Below the pieces are notes generated by a model that did not search any database, was not told the DNA's origin, and was given only the letters and a program-made list of their open reading frames with translations. A program made the translations under genes and the position numbers. Below are positions 1 through 10,258 of a DNA stretch of 64,000 nt, piece by piece. Source of the stretch: Gambelia wislizenii (Eukaryota; Chordata; Lepidosauria; Squamata; Crotaphytidae); assembly GCA_030847615.1 (NCBI GenBank), contig JAUMIR010000001.1:248375187-248439186 (forward strand). Reading direction: 5' to 3'. Position 1 is the stretch's first letter, and each line of letters begins with the position of its first letter.

Positions 1-339
1 ATAGATTGGGCCCTGTGTGACCACAAGAGATCATTCCAGCATGCCAGCCCATCACTGTAGCTGCCAGTCTGCCTCAGGTTTCCAGATCCAGGAAGGGGAC
101 CCGCAGCACGTGACCAAGGCTCGTCACATGCAGGGGGCGTTGCTCATGTGCTGCAGTCCCCCTTCCTGACATAAAAGAGAATGACGTGTAGTGTAGCAGC
201 AGCAGCAGCAGGGATGGGCCACCATGCCCATCTGGACTCCAGCCAGTTTCATGGAGGTAACGGGGGAGGAACAGGCTTGATCCACGTTCAGGACATGGGA
301 GAGGGGAGCCAGCATATCCTGGCCCATGTAGATGAACCC
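1..339 (-). mobile_element. Family C MITE, truncated by window edge
   Basis: Non-coding DNA-transposon-like repeat. Its end at about 330-339 (GTAGATGAACCC) resembles the end of the complete copy at 14223-14719 (GTAGATAAGCCC). Inside, both share a GC-rich stretch with CAGCAGCAG-type runs, 'cacatgcag' and 'gtgctgcag' words, in opposite orientation. The other end lies outside the window. The short ORFs here are antisense shadows of one another and are not genes. Confidence 0.5.
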
Positions 340-1325
340 TGTGTCAAACCAAATATTGGCAAGAGGATTTCTTTTTTTAAAAAAACAACAACTGCTGAGT
401 CTGTGATTGGGCCATTCCATACCCTTACACATATACTCCTTGCTCTGCGTTCATTCTGGATTGTGCCTAACAACAATACCCCATATTGTTTCCAGTCATA
501 TTTTGTTCATTTCTCATAGGCACAGCTGAAGAGGTGGCACATGGCACTGGTAGTGCCGCACAGCAACCTGCATAAAGAAATTCTGGTAGTCCAAAATGCA
601 CAAGAGGGTGAAGTCATGGCCTCTGTTTATGTTGCCTCATGAACCTCTTGACATCTGAGCCTATGGGACAGACTGTGAATGCAGTGGCTCACCAGATACA
701 CTGATGAGTGAATAAAAGCATCATGAAATGGAGGCATGTTTTTATGACAACAGGTGCAAATTCACATAAAAACAAGCCCAAAGAATGATCTGCAAATAAA
801 TGAATACCATTTCTGCTACCAAGCCATTTTGTTGAAGGGGAATTAATCCATCAGATGCTGTTTGGCTTTTGTGATGTGACAAGATTTATTGCCCATAATC
901 TATCACAGGGGCAGAAAACTCTGGTACCTTCCATCATTCTGATCTATATTAAACAGTTGTTTGTTGGCAGGTATATTAACACAGCTAGTAATTAGTGCTG
1001 TCAAAAAGCATAAATAATTGCCTTCCGAGGCAAAACATTGCAGACAGATTTTCTGTGCTGTACTGTAGTGTTATTTTCCTAGTGAAACTATTTAAGGGCT
1101 TATCTTATGCTGTGGTGATTCACACACATGAAGAGCAAAGTTCATTCAGGATCTTGCAACCATGCAAAGGCTATGTTTGATCTTGAAGTAAAATCTTGAG
1201 AGCCACTAAACTGGAATCTTATAAAAGCTCTGTTCTAAATGGAGGGTCATCTTACCCCCATTCCCCCTACACAATATCTCAGGTGTTTCTACTACATAAG
1301 AATTTCTACAGGCAGGAATGATATT
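340..1325. other. CPS1 intron 2, no recognised feature
   Basis: AT-rich intronic sequence. I see no exon with splice sites, no RNA gene and no repeat family that recurs elsewhere in the window. Confidence 0.5.
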
Positions 1326-1548
1326 AGGCCCTTTCATGCTACACAGGAATAGTGCTATGATTCCGCTTTAACTGCCACCACAAGATCCTATGGATCCTTA
1401 GATTTGCAGATTAGGGGGATTACTTAGAATTCTCAGCCAGAGAGTTCTTCTAGTGTTTCACTAAACTACAAATCCCAGCATTCCATTGGATGCCGTCATG
1501 TCAGTTAAAGTAGAATATAGCACTATAATTAGGTAGTGTGAAAAGTCC
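1326..1548. mobile_element. Family F palindromic MITE
   Basis: Left end ggccctttcatgctacac is matched in inverted form by gtagtgtgaaaagtcc on the right. The interior carries the family words 'ctttaactgcca', 'actacaaatcccagcattcc' and 'agttaaagt', arranged as a long imperfect palindrome. Terminal type resembles non-autonomous hAT elements, but no clean 8-bp duplication was confirmed. Confidence 0.6.
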
Positions 1549-1725
1549 CATTTTCCCACTTAAACAGCCAGGCTGTGGAATCCTGGGATTGGCAGTTTAG
1601 TCAGAGACCCCAGAGGAGAACTCCAAATGCCCCTCTCTTAAATGCCAATCCAAGGATTCCACAGGTTGCATCCATGGCAGTTCAAGTGGAATCAGAGTGC
1701 TACAATTGTGTACTGTAGAAAGATA
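1549..1725. mobile_element. Family F MITE, second adjacent copy
   Basis: Carries 'ggaatcctgggattggcagttta' style sequence followed by its inverted partner ('ccaatccaaggattcc', 'gcagttcaagtgg', 'gtgctacaattgtgta'). It directly follows the first copy and lacks a clear left terminus, so it may be truncated or part of a composite. Confidence 0.45.
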
Positions 1726-2264
1726 TTTTCCCCCTTTCTCTCTCCATTCCAAGACCTGACTTCACCTTTGAGGCCTTGGAAAGACGCTTATTTATCTGAT
1801 CACAATAAAATATTACTAATTATATAGTGATTATGATAACTGATTGGTTAAAGCACTTTTCCATTAGAGTAAGAGATATGGACTTTGTTAAAGCACTTTG
1901 CAACTCATAAACTAGCTTGTGTAAAGGGACGGTAGAACAAAGAAAGAGACAAGTGATCAGGCCAAATAACATTTTGTGTTAAAATGTGTGGCTAGCCAGT
2001 ACACTTGGGATGTTTTTTTAAATACCAGCAGGATGAAATTTTCATTAGAAATAGAACATATAAGGAGCGGAGGCTCCCCAACTAAGATCTCGAGATTAAA
2101 TTCTCCCCTTCACACATATCTTTGAAGTTCAGGCCAAAATTGTACCAACTGAACTTTTTCTCAGCCCCACTTTGTGTGTGAGAGCATGCATGCACTTTTC
2201 ATCACAACTGCAATTTGGTAATGTAGGTAATATTGGCAATTTTCTCTGTTTCTTTATATTTTTA
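1726..2264. other. Intron 2, no recognised feature
   Basis: AT-rich sequence without exon-like or repeat-like structure that I can support. Confidence 0.45.
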
Positions 2265-2272
2265 TCCTAGTC

Positions 2273-2586
2273 CATTGGTTCTTAACCTGGGGTCCGCGAA
2301 GGCCTGAAAGTTGTTTGGTATACCTACTCCCTCCAATGGAGTGGCCACGTGACAGGAACCAAGGCAAAGGCTGGCTGGCTTGGCCTGCACATTGCCATTC
2401 AATCCACTCCAGCCACAAACTTGCAGGAAGAAGCAGGAGAAAAATCTTCCCTCCCCCTATATATTATTATTATTATCATATGTTGTTGTTGTTGTTGTTT
2501 TAAATCTTGAGTTAAGTCTTGGGGGTCCACAGCAACAAAGTATATTTAAAGTGGGTCCCTGGTAAAAAAAAGGTTAAGAACCACTG
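2273..2586. mobile_element. Non-autonomous hAT transposon with 8-bp TSD
   Basis: The element starts CATTGGTTCTTAACC and ends GGTTAAGAACCACTG, a classic hAT-type terminal inverted repeat. It is flanked by a perfect 8-bp duplication TCCTAGTC (2265-2272 and 2587-2594), the length typical of hAT transposases. Inside are ATT and TGT microsatellite runs (about 2461-2500). There is no transposase ORF, so it is a MITE. Confidence 0.9.
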
Positions 2587-2594
2587 TCCTAGTC

Positions 2595-3569
2595 CACCTC
2601 CAACTGCTGCCCCTGGACCTCTTCCACTATGCATTTAATCCTCACAATGACCTTGTCAGGTTGGTTAGGCCCTATGTCATTCAAAGAGTTCCATAGCTTA
2701 ATCTCATACTTGGTACTTAAATTCTCTTGCATCTTAATCTAACAAAGTAGCTTCTTGAAACTGATCAGCCTCGATTTCCAATATGAAATCCACAGTTGCC
2801 ACATGAGAATTTAGCCACATATATATGCATGGAGGAGGAGGCCATTTCAGTTCTCCCCTTTATTCTCTTAGTATTTCTGTCTCTGCAGTTTTCTCTGTTC
2901 CCCAAGCGCACTTGCCACTGGCTTCTTTGTCACTCACTCACTCCCTATTTCCATACCAGGAAGGGAGGAGGAAAATAAAATGGAAGTTTTGCACACCACT
3001 TCCGATTTATGAAATGGAGCTTCTGCAAGGAGAAAAGAAAAATCTGCAGTGGATTTCTTTGGGCGTGATGGAAAGACTTTTGAAAACCAATGCTTGCTGG
3101 GCTATGCTGAGCTTGCTAGGGAAGAGGTGGTTCTTTTTACTTTTCAGCAAGATGCCTACAGATGACTTGGATCTACAGAGAACTATGCTAGCTTTTCTGT
3201 TAGCCCTTCCTCTTAATGGAGACACTGGCTACCACTTGCTGAGGGGGAAAGGAAAGTCATCCTGTATGTTTTCAGAGGAATGTACTATATTCCTGCTGGC
3301 TAGTAAGAATAATTTTGGCTACTAAGTCTGGACATAATTTGTGGAGCCCTGATTTTGACAAAGATTGTAAATAGACAGGAGAGGGGATCAGGGAGATTTG
3401 TCAACAGCTTGAACTAAGGAATGAAATCACAAAACAGACAACAGTTAAACATTTTCAAATTGATTTGGCGAGCCATTTGGCAAAAGAAAAGTGGGTAGTA
3501 TTTTATCTTCACTGCAGTATGAGAGCTGATTCCTAGATATGACAAAGAGATTATTTTTTTTCCCCTTAC
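2595..3569. other. CPS1 intron 2, donor-proximal part
   Basis: Intronic sequence next to exon 2. An open frame on the plus strand (2825-3325) has no recognisable domain and is antisense to the host gene; I treat it as chance. CPS1 exon 3 is not seen and must lie outside the window. Confidence 0.5.
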
Positions 3570-3679
3570 CCAGCAAGGCCAGTATTGAATACCACTTCCC
3601 CAGCCGTAGAGGATGGATGACCAAACGAGTAGCCCTTCATCTTGGTTCCATCTTCCAGCACCAAGTTGGCAGTCTGTGC
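3570..3679 (-). CDS. CPS1: CPS1 coding exon 2
   Basis: Second coding exon of carbamoyl-phosphate synthetase I, which makes carbamoyl phosphate from ammonia, bicarbonate and two ATP in the mitochondrial matrix, the entry step of the urea cycle. The 110-bp exon reads [20 protein letters not shown], then [16 protein letters not shown], and ends with GG of a split glycine codon. This is the start of the glutaminase-like small-subunit domain and matches mammalian CPS1 closely as I know it ([20 protein letters not shown]). The acceptor is ttttcctcctag and the donor is GTAAGG, both on the minus strand. It enters in phase 0, agreeing with the 126-bp exon 1 upstream. The frame is fully open. Recognition is by residue pattern; the paralogue CAD differs clearly at these positions. 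Confidence 0.95.
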
Positions 3680-3837
3680 CTAGGAGGAAAAAGTTCATGA
3701 GATGAAGCATTTACGTATTTATGTACCTATATGTTTTTTTTTCTTTTGCTTAAAACTGGCTTATGTCCCTAATCTCCAAACCTGCAAACTCCCTTCATTC
3801 TACCCTCATTCACATTCCATCTTCTGGACATCTTGGT

Positions 3838-4730
3838 ACCTGAAGAAAACAGAAGTTCTTTACCAGCCTGCACCACAGGACGAACACCACCACCCCCACA
3901 TTGCCGTCGGCAACTCTGTGCTCAAGTCTGTTCAGCAGTTCACCTACCTGGGAAGCATCATCTCCTCAGATGCCAAGATTGACAAAGAGATCGATCACAG
4001 ATTAGCAAAGGCATATAGCACATTTGGAAGACTTTACAAAAGAGTCTGGAGTAACAAACACCTGAGGCGAAGCACAAAAATCAGTGCCATTGTACTGTCT
4101 ATTCTCCTTTATGGGTCTGAAACATGGGTCACCTATCGCCAACACTTACGACTCCTCGAACACTTTCATCAGCGCTGTATATGCACAATCCTAAATATAC
4201 ACTGGACTATGTGACGAATGTTGCTGTCCTTGAGCGAGCAGGGATCACCAGAATTGAGGCCATGATATTGAGAACACAGCTGCGCTGGGCAGGGCATGTT
4301 TCTAGGATGGAGGACCATCGCCTCCCCAAAATAGTATTCTACGGTGAACTCGCCATGGGTCAGCGTAAGAGGGACGCTCCAAAAAAGCGATACAAGGACT
4401 CCCTAAAACAACATCTCAGGCTCGGCCAAATTGATAACCAATAATGGTCCGCCCTGGCCTCACATCAGGAGGCATGGAGACACACTATCCACAATGCTGC
4501 AGCCTTATTTGAGAACTCACGCCGAACAAGTCTTGAAGAGAACGACAATGCAGAAAAAATCACAACCCGGAAACATCACTCAAGGAAACCTTCTGCTGTG
4601 CTTTCTGCAACCGGACTTGTCTATCTCGGATTGGCCTTTTTAGTCATCAGCGCGCTTGCAGAAAGCGCAGGATGAGTCCTTCCTGAATCTTTGTTTGCGA
4701 AGAGAAGCCAGAGAGAGAGAGAGAGAGACA
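3838..4730 (+). pseudogene. LINE family X, 3' end (decayed RT C-terminus)
   Basis: The 3' part of a non-LTR retrotransposon. Reading frames give KTEVLYQPAPQ, FTYLGSIISSDAKID, LLYGSETWVTYRQHLRLLE, LRWAGHVSRMEDHRLPK and KKRYKDSLKQHLRLGQID, the post-RT thumb and C-terminal region seen in many LINE polyproteins. The frame is broken by a stop near 4212, with the frame shifting by one, and by another stop near 4441. The 3' end runs to the conserved 'gcgaagagaagccagagag' and a (GA)n tail at 4709-4727. Copies also lie at 29565-30249 and 52445-52795. Clade not assigned; RTE-like is possible. Confidence 0.8.
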
Positions 4731-4742
4731 TCTTGGTACAGA

Positions 4743-5105
4743 AAACTGATCATACTTTATTTATTTATTTATTTATACACCACCGTTCTCCCAGAAAAGA
4801 CCCAAAGCGGCTCATAAAATATCATATAAAATAGTTTAAAAACCATTAAAAACATCACAATATAGAAAATCTAAAATTACATAAATGTATAAAGTTAAAA
4901 GATTAAAAATGAACTAGATAAAAATAAAAACAAAGACATCCCAATAAAAGCTTCCAAAGCCCAGCTACATATTAAAAGCTTGCTTGCATAAAAATGTCTT
5001 TGCCTGCCAGCAAAAGGAATGCAGGGAGGGGGGCCAGTTTAGCCTCCCATGGAAGGGAATTCCAAATGATGGGAGCAGCCACAAAGAAGGCTCTCTCTTG
5101 CATCT
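4743..5105 (-). mobile_element. L2-like LINE 3' end
   Basis: Begins with (TTTA)n and 'tatacaccaccgttctccc', the inverted form of the usual L2-type tail. It ends in 'ggaattccaaatgatggg' and 'gcagccacaaagaaggc', typical of the last coding part of these LINEs. 5'-truncated. Confidence 0.7.
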
Positions 5106-5120
5106 CTTTCTTTTGTCTTA

Positions 5121-5340
5121 GGGTGCATCTACACTGTAGAAATAATGCAGTTTGATACCACTAACTGCCATGGTTCTATCCTACAAAATCCTGGGAGTTG
5201 TAGTTTTGTAAGAGACAAGCACTCTTTGGCAGAGAAGGCTAAAGTCCTTGTAAAACTACAAATCCCAGGATTCCGTAAAATGGAACTACAGCACTTAAAG
5301 TGGCATCAAATTGCATTATTTCTACAGTGTAGAATACAGG
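5121..5340. mobile_element. Family F palindromic MITE, complete
   Basis: Left end ctacactgtagaaataatgc is repeated in inverted form on the right as gcattatttctacagtgtag. The two arms meet near the centre (gttgtagttttg and caaaactacaaatcc appear in the interior), making a long imperfect palindrome of about 220 bp. Confidence 0.8.
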
Positions 5341-5613
5341 CAATATGACCAGTAAAATTATTTTAAACAGACCATGGCCAGTTAGGCCCAGTTAGAAGTC
5401 CTATTGTACTGGCCAGTAGTACATGTTAAAGACTGCCTCTGCACTAGCAGGTGTTGATTTTTTGTACTATGGCCTCCTTACAACCAGTTCTGACACAACA
5501 GCTCCATGCAGGGGCATCCCACAACAATAAGGTGGAAATAGACAGGTGGCTCATGCTGGGACAGTATCTCTCGCTGCAACCTGTTGTGATATTAATCATT
5601 ATTGTCATTGTGG

Positions 5614-5695
5614 AACACTGGATCTCATTGGATTTCAGAAGCTAAGAAGGGTCAGGCCTGCTTAGTCCTAGGACTGCCATGTAATCCCAGGATTT
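5614..5695 (+). repeat. 5S rRNA-derived fragment (SINE head or pseudogene)
   Basis: The stretch from 'gatctcattggatttcagaa' through 'gctaagaagggtcaggcctg' and 'cttagtcctagg' follows the internal promoter region of vertebrate 5S rRNA (A box, intermediate element, C box). The 5' and 3' parts of a functional 5S gene and the T-run terminator are missing, so it is a degraded 5S-derived SINE or a 5S pseudogene. Confidence 0.7.
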
Positions 5696-5721
5696 ACAAG
5701 CAAGGCTCCGATAGATTCCTA

Positions 5722-6650
5722 CCCGAAACCCTGAAGAGTTGATGCCATTCAAGAGTGAGCTAAAGTCTCACTCAGTAAAAGGCAGTTTTCTGTGTTCCTA
5801 TATAATATCCTTAAGGGTCTTCCATTCCCACTGCAGGAAGTTAACATCGTGCAATCTTGCACACCTATTTCCCCCCTGCTCCATGTGTATATTAAACTTT
5901 CTTCTTTCATGCTATATTGTATAGCTCTCCTCGAAAGACTACTATGCTACATAAAGAAAGAATATTGAATATGAGGAATTTTAAAAATCAATCTAGGTTA
6001 CAGTATCTCAAAACAGGGAATATATAACAAGATGGTCTTCATCAAATAACAGTTTAATAAAGGTTACAAATACTAGTCCAAAAGGGGTAAGCAAAGTAAA
6101 TATATATCACGTTCTGTATTTCCTGGCACTGAATGGTTTAATTCTTTTTCTATTATACCCAGAAGATCTTAAGACATAGGGTTCCTGCTCAGGGTTCCAA
6201 CCAAAAAGCTCATTCCATTCCCTCTCCTCCATTGTTTTTAAAGCTAATAGACATTTCTCATTCTGGGACCATTTAATCTGTTCTTTTTTTAATGGAGGTG
6301 AGGGCTTTTTTTTTTTGCCTAAATACTTCATATTCCTAAAAACCCTGAGATGAGCATGCTTATACCTTCCACTTATTTTTCCACAGCCTCATTTTGACTA
6401 CAGACCTGTTGACACCAATCACCTGAGTTCATAATTTGAATGGAAAATAAAATACAACTTGCAAAGAGTTATATATATATCTCCAAATAAATGAAATTAG
6501 GTTCACTTAATCTACTTTCTAGGTTACTGTTCTCCTAAGAGACAAAAGGGATATATTTTGAGAGAAAGTCCTCCAGTTTAGCCTAATCTTTTGCCATTTT
6601 ATTGGCTGGGAAAATTCTCAAATGATCCCTGATTTTAGAGAGTCAATGTT
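5722..6650. other. Intron 1, no recognised feature
   Basis: AT-rich sequence with short poly-A and poly-T runs. No repeat family, exon or RNA gene that I can support. Confidence 0.45.
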
Positions 6651-6708
6651 CTAGGACTTTATCAGATTACCCCTCCCTCTCATTAAAGTTCTTTTGCTGG
6701 CGTATATT

Positions 6709-7294
6709 GGGCTTGTCTATATGGTTAAAAGTAATCCTAATAGGATGCGAATGGAAGGCAATCTGTCCAAATGAACATTTGCATAAATATGTGTAATTCA
6801 GGAGGGCAGCCAAATCCACCTTAAATTATGTGTAGGAAGCCCCCAGGGCTTCTCTGGGACTTTTTTAAAAAGCTTTGTATGACATGCAAATGTGTGGACA
6901 TTAGGACAGTCGCATTCGTGTCGCTGCGAACAGGCAACATAATCTGATTGGCTGGACAAGCATGGAAGGCGGGCTAGCAAACAGGGAAAGTGCCTGCTGC
7001 TGCCATGTTGTATTTTCAGCTAAGTGAGGATCTGGTATGTTGATAAAACAGCAATCTTTTACTCTCTTTTCTTTTTTCTTTTTTGTAAATAGGAAGTATC
7101 ACTTGTGCACACTATGATAAACTGTTTTTTTAAAAATTGGCAGCAGCAGAGTTAAAAGCACGAGTACATCACTTGTGGCAGCCATCTTGTTGGCTAAGGG
7201 GCATGCAAAGTTTAGGGGGACTCTTGATCATTAATACAGGTCACAGCACTGCGAATGGCTGCTCATATTTTCCCCTCCTCGTATAAACAGGATC
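6709..7294 (+). mobile_element. Family B DNA transposon, copy B1
   Basis: Non-autonomous element starting GGGCTTGTCTATATGG and ending near 'cgtataaacaggatc'. It lies inside A1, immediately followed by a second copy. Long matches run to the copy at 38206-40884 in opposite orientation: 'ggcagccaaatccacc', 'gccatgttg', 'tgataaaac', 'gtgcacac' and 'attggcag'. It carries an inverted CCAAT box and two YY1-like motifs (7002-7010 and 7181-7189). The block B1+B2 is flanked by ATT at 6706-6708 and 7900-7902. Confidence 0.75.
6947..7040 (+). promoter_or_regulatory. Promoter/first-exon-like module in B1
   Basis: ATTGG (inverted CCAAT, 6947-6951) lies 55 bp before the YY1-like GCCATGTTG (7002-7010). A donor-like GTATGT (7035-7040) follows 33 bp after the YY1 start. 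The same spacing occurs in B2 and B3. Promoter function is inferred, not shown. Confidence 0.45.
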
Positions 7295-7297
7295 TTT

Positions 7298-7899
7298 GGT
7301 CCCGTCTACACAATTTAAATAATATGTACGGCGTGCGAAAGTTCGCACTTCCGTACAAACGGCCATTCGGATGCACACGAATGCAAAAGAGGGGTGGTGG
7401 TTTTCCACCCTGAAATACACACACGCGGCATTCGGGAAGGAAAGCGGATCACAAAGAGAAATCCGTACGCTGTTCGGATGGCTGACGGGTCTGTACGGTC
7501 CGTTCGCACACATATGAACAGGCAGGGTAATCTGATTGGCTGGCCGAGTAGAGGGGGCGGGGCTAGCACGGAGGGAAATTGGGAACGGCCGCCATGTTGG
7601 TTTCCTGGCTAGCAAGTGTCTGGTAAGTCCATGAATTTATATGTTTATTTATTTTTATTTTATATTGTAAATACGGAAAACCGAATGTCCGCAAACCAGG
7701 AACCTTTAAAAAAAAAAGCGGTGGGAGATTTAAAACTGCCGCTTGGCTTGCTCGCTCCAGCCAGCTTTGGGAAGAGGGAGTCGTACAGAGTTTAGGGGGC
7801 TTAAAAAATCGTATACCCGGTTCGTATGCATACGAACGACAGGCTGTTCGTATTTTTTGCCCCCCATACGGATTTTTTTATGATCGTATAGCCGCACCC
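7298..7899 (+). mobile_element. Family B DNA transposon, copy B2
   Basis: Starts GGTCCCGTCTACAC and ends CGTATAGCCGCACCC. It shares with B1 'aacaggca', 'aatctgattggctgg', 'gccatgttg', 'tttaggggg' and the general layout, but is CpG-rich in its first 300 bp. It follows B1 with only about 3 bp between them, so the two copies are in tandem and in the same orientation. Confidence 0.7.
7535..7628 (+). promoter_or_regulatory. Promoter/first-exon-like module in B2
   Basis: Inverted CCAAT box ATTGG at 7535-7539, GC box-like GGGGCGGGG at about 7554-7562, YY1-like GCCATGTTG at 7591-7599 and a consensus splice donor GTAAGT at 7623-7628. The spacings (56 and 32 bp) match B1 and B3. Confidence 0.5.
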
Positions 7900-8887
7900 A
7901 TTGTTGTGTTTTTATGTCAGCAAAAGAACCCCACACACACCAGATTTACCTTGTCCAGCGGCAATGAGGCATTCCCAGCATAAACGGATCATGAACAGAG
8001 CTCCATTTATTTCTGGGGTTGAGATCTTGATGATTTCTCGCGAGAAGACCCAAGCGTGGCAAATTCAAAAAGTTATGCAAGACAAATACATAAAATGTAG
8101 ACACAAGCACAGAAACACGCTTTAAAAATTACAAGTAAACTGGGGGGGGGGTCATAAAAAGAGTGTCCCCTACCTGGCTGTCGTAATCTCACCCAGAATT
8201 GTTCTGACAATTAACACTGCATTCCTGTGAGCACAATGGCATGGGGATTCAAATGCCAGCAACGCTGGCAACAAAGCACCAGGGGAGATCTATTGATGGC
8301 TTAGGCCATCAGTAAGATAGAACAGCTTTTTGACAGTACATGATCGCAAAAGGACAGCGTAGTATGGTATGTGCACCCTTTTGCAATATGACACCATATT
8401 TGCTGCATCTGATAAAGTCCCTACTGGAGGGATTGTTTCCTCCCTTTCCCCTAGCAATTGTCACTTCATCTGCCTGTTTGTTTGTTCTAATTTGCAAAAT
8501 ATTTATGAATTTAGAAGGTAACCCTTTTTTATATTTCAGGTCACAATAGGACAAAAACAGCATGAAGAGAAAAAGCACATATGGCCAAAGAAAAAATAAA
8601 AAGAAACCAAGCTCAAAGTGCTGGAAATATTTTACTCAGTCTGACACATTTCAGAAATTAGAATCCATTCCTTGTTGGCATTTTAAAAAATTATTACAAA
8701 GAAGTAAATACTAAATTTACAAAATTTGATTAAAATAGCTAAAGAGCACACACACAAAATATAACTATGCAGGACAGCTTACCTATGCTACCACTTAACA
8801 AATTTAGCCGTTTCATCACATACAAATAATTACCCACCCCCACCTGCTGTGAATAGTCTTTGCAGTAAACTGGAACCATTTATCCTT

Positions 8888-9100
8888 GGGCTTGTCTACA
8901 CGGGCAATATACGCTATCTTGCCCCTGTCTTAGAACTTTATCAGACTACCCCCATTAATGTTCTTTTGCTGGCATAAATGGTGGTGTTTTTATGCTGGCA
9001 AAAGAACCCCCACCACCAGGCTTATTTTTGCAAGCGTCAATGAGGCTTCCCTGGCAGCAACGAAGCACAAATGGAGCTTTACTCATGGGCATGCTCCATG
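8888..9100. mobile_element. Fragments of family B end and family A
   Basis: A B-type end GGGCTTGTCTACACGG (8888) is followed at 8934 by 'aactttatcagactacccc', a family A left end. The A hairpin follows: left arm 8960-8976, right arm 8991-9007. Then 'gcacaaatggagct' as in A2. The right-hand part of A is missing. Confidence 0.6.
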
Positions 9101-9279
9101 CAAACTGCAAACTCGGATAGCTTCCCATGCCAGCGATCTTGCAAATGAATTGTGGAAACAAATTAACGCTTCTGCAATGGTGAATTAATGCACTATTTTC
9201 TACAATTAATTCTTCCATCTAGCTGAGCCCTAGTTGTAATTCACTCTGCTTTGTAAGCTGCTGGATGTCTTTGGCTGCA

Positions 9280-9400
9280 GATACACTACAGAAATAATGC
9301 AATTTGACCCCACTTTAACTGCCATGGCTCAATGCTATGGAATTCTGGGATTTATAGTTTTGTGAGATATTTCGTCTTTCTCTGCAAGGGAGCTCTGATG
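9280..9400. mobile_element. Family F MITE, left half
   Basis: Contains 'atacactacagaaataatgc', 'ctttaactgccatggctc', 'tatggaattctgggattta' and 'gagctctgatgccacctc'. The inverted partner arm is not found downstream, so the copy is truncated. Confidence 0.65.
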
Positions 9401-9665
9401 CCACCTCAAACCAAGAAGTCCGGTTTGGGGACATCTAACTGCTATGCAGAAAGACACAGAACTGTTGGAGAAGGCAGGTGTGGGGTAATTTGCTCTTCAA
9501 TTGTACTTCAGTGGAATGGTTCCTAGATCTCCTAGGATTCAGAAGGTAAAATCTGGGAATTACAGGGGGTGTTTGGCACATCAGTGGGTGGAACATGGCA
9601 GGTCAGTGGCAGAAGCTACAGAAACTGGAAACAGCCAATGAAATCCAGCGAAAAAGAGAGACTAG

Positions 9666-10255
9666 GGACTTTACCAAATTAACCCCTCCCCCATTAACAT
9701 TCTTTTGCTGTCATATTTTGTGGTGTTTTTATGCCAGCAAAAGACCGCTTCCCCCCCCACACAACAGACCTACCTTTAGCAGCATCAGAAAGGCAGCCCC
9801 AGCAGTAACAGAGCACAAATGGAGCTCCAATTACCTCTGGGGTTGAGATCTCGCCGAGTCTCATGAGAAAACGTGAGCACAGCAAATTCAAAAAATTAAG
9901 CAAAATACAGGCAAAACATGTAGGCACAATTACAGAAACACACTTTAATACTCCAACATACACTGGTAGGATTCATAAAAAGAGTGTCCCCTACCTGGCT
10001 GTTGTGATCTCACCCAGACATGTTCTGACAATTAACACTGCATTCCCATGAACACAATGGTGCACAGTTTCAAATGCCAGCAATGCCAGCACAAAATCAG
10101 AACGGGAGAGCTATTGATGGCTTGGCCAGACAATAAAAAGGAATGGCTTTTTGACAAGACATGATCACAAAAGGACATTGTCATATAGTATGTGTGCACT
10201 TTCGCTATCATTAGGCATCATTGTGACACCATATTTGCCGCATCTGATGAAGTCC
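9666..10255 (-). mobile_element. Family A MITE (A2), complete 590 bp
   Basis: Reference copy. The ends are GGACTTTACC and TCTGATGAAGTCC, flanked by TAG/TAG (9663-9665, 10256-10258). Left hairpin arms are at 9700-9715 and 9731-9744. On the minus strand the interior contains CCAGGTAGGGG (about 9987-9997) and GGTAGGTCT (about 9767-9775), both splice-donor-like. A second hairpin word 'ttgatggcttggcc' lies near 10110. No coding capacity. Confidence 0.85.
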
Positions 10256-10258
10256 TAG

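Larger units (their letters stand above)
6654..8420 (-). mobile_element. Family A MITE (A1) with family B insertions
   Basis: The ends are GGACTTTATCAGATTA and ATCTGATAAAGTCC, flanked by a CTA duplication (6651-6653, 8421-8423). The subterminal hairpin word TTCTTTTGCTGGC is split by a family B block (6709-7899) and resumes at about 7903 with 'tttttatgtcagcaaaagaa'. Later words match copy A2 at 9666-10255: 'gtgtcccctacctggctgt', 'gttctgacaattaacactgc' and 'ttgatggctt'. Orientation is assigned so that splice-donor-like words read 5' to 3'. No transposase. Confidence 0.85.

Noticed and set aside
2825..3325. 166-codon open frame on the plus strand
   Set aside because: No domain, signal or splice context. 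It is antisense within CPS1 intron 2, and frames of this length occur by chance in 64 kb.
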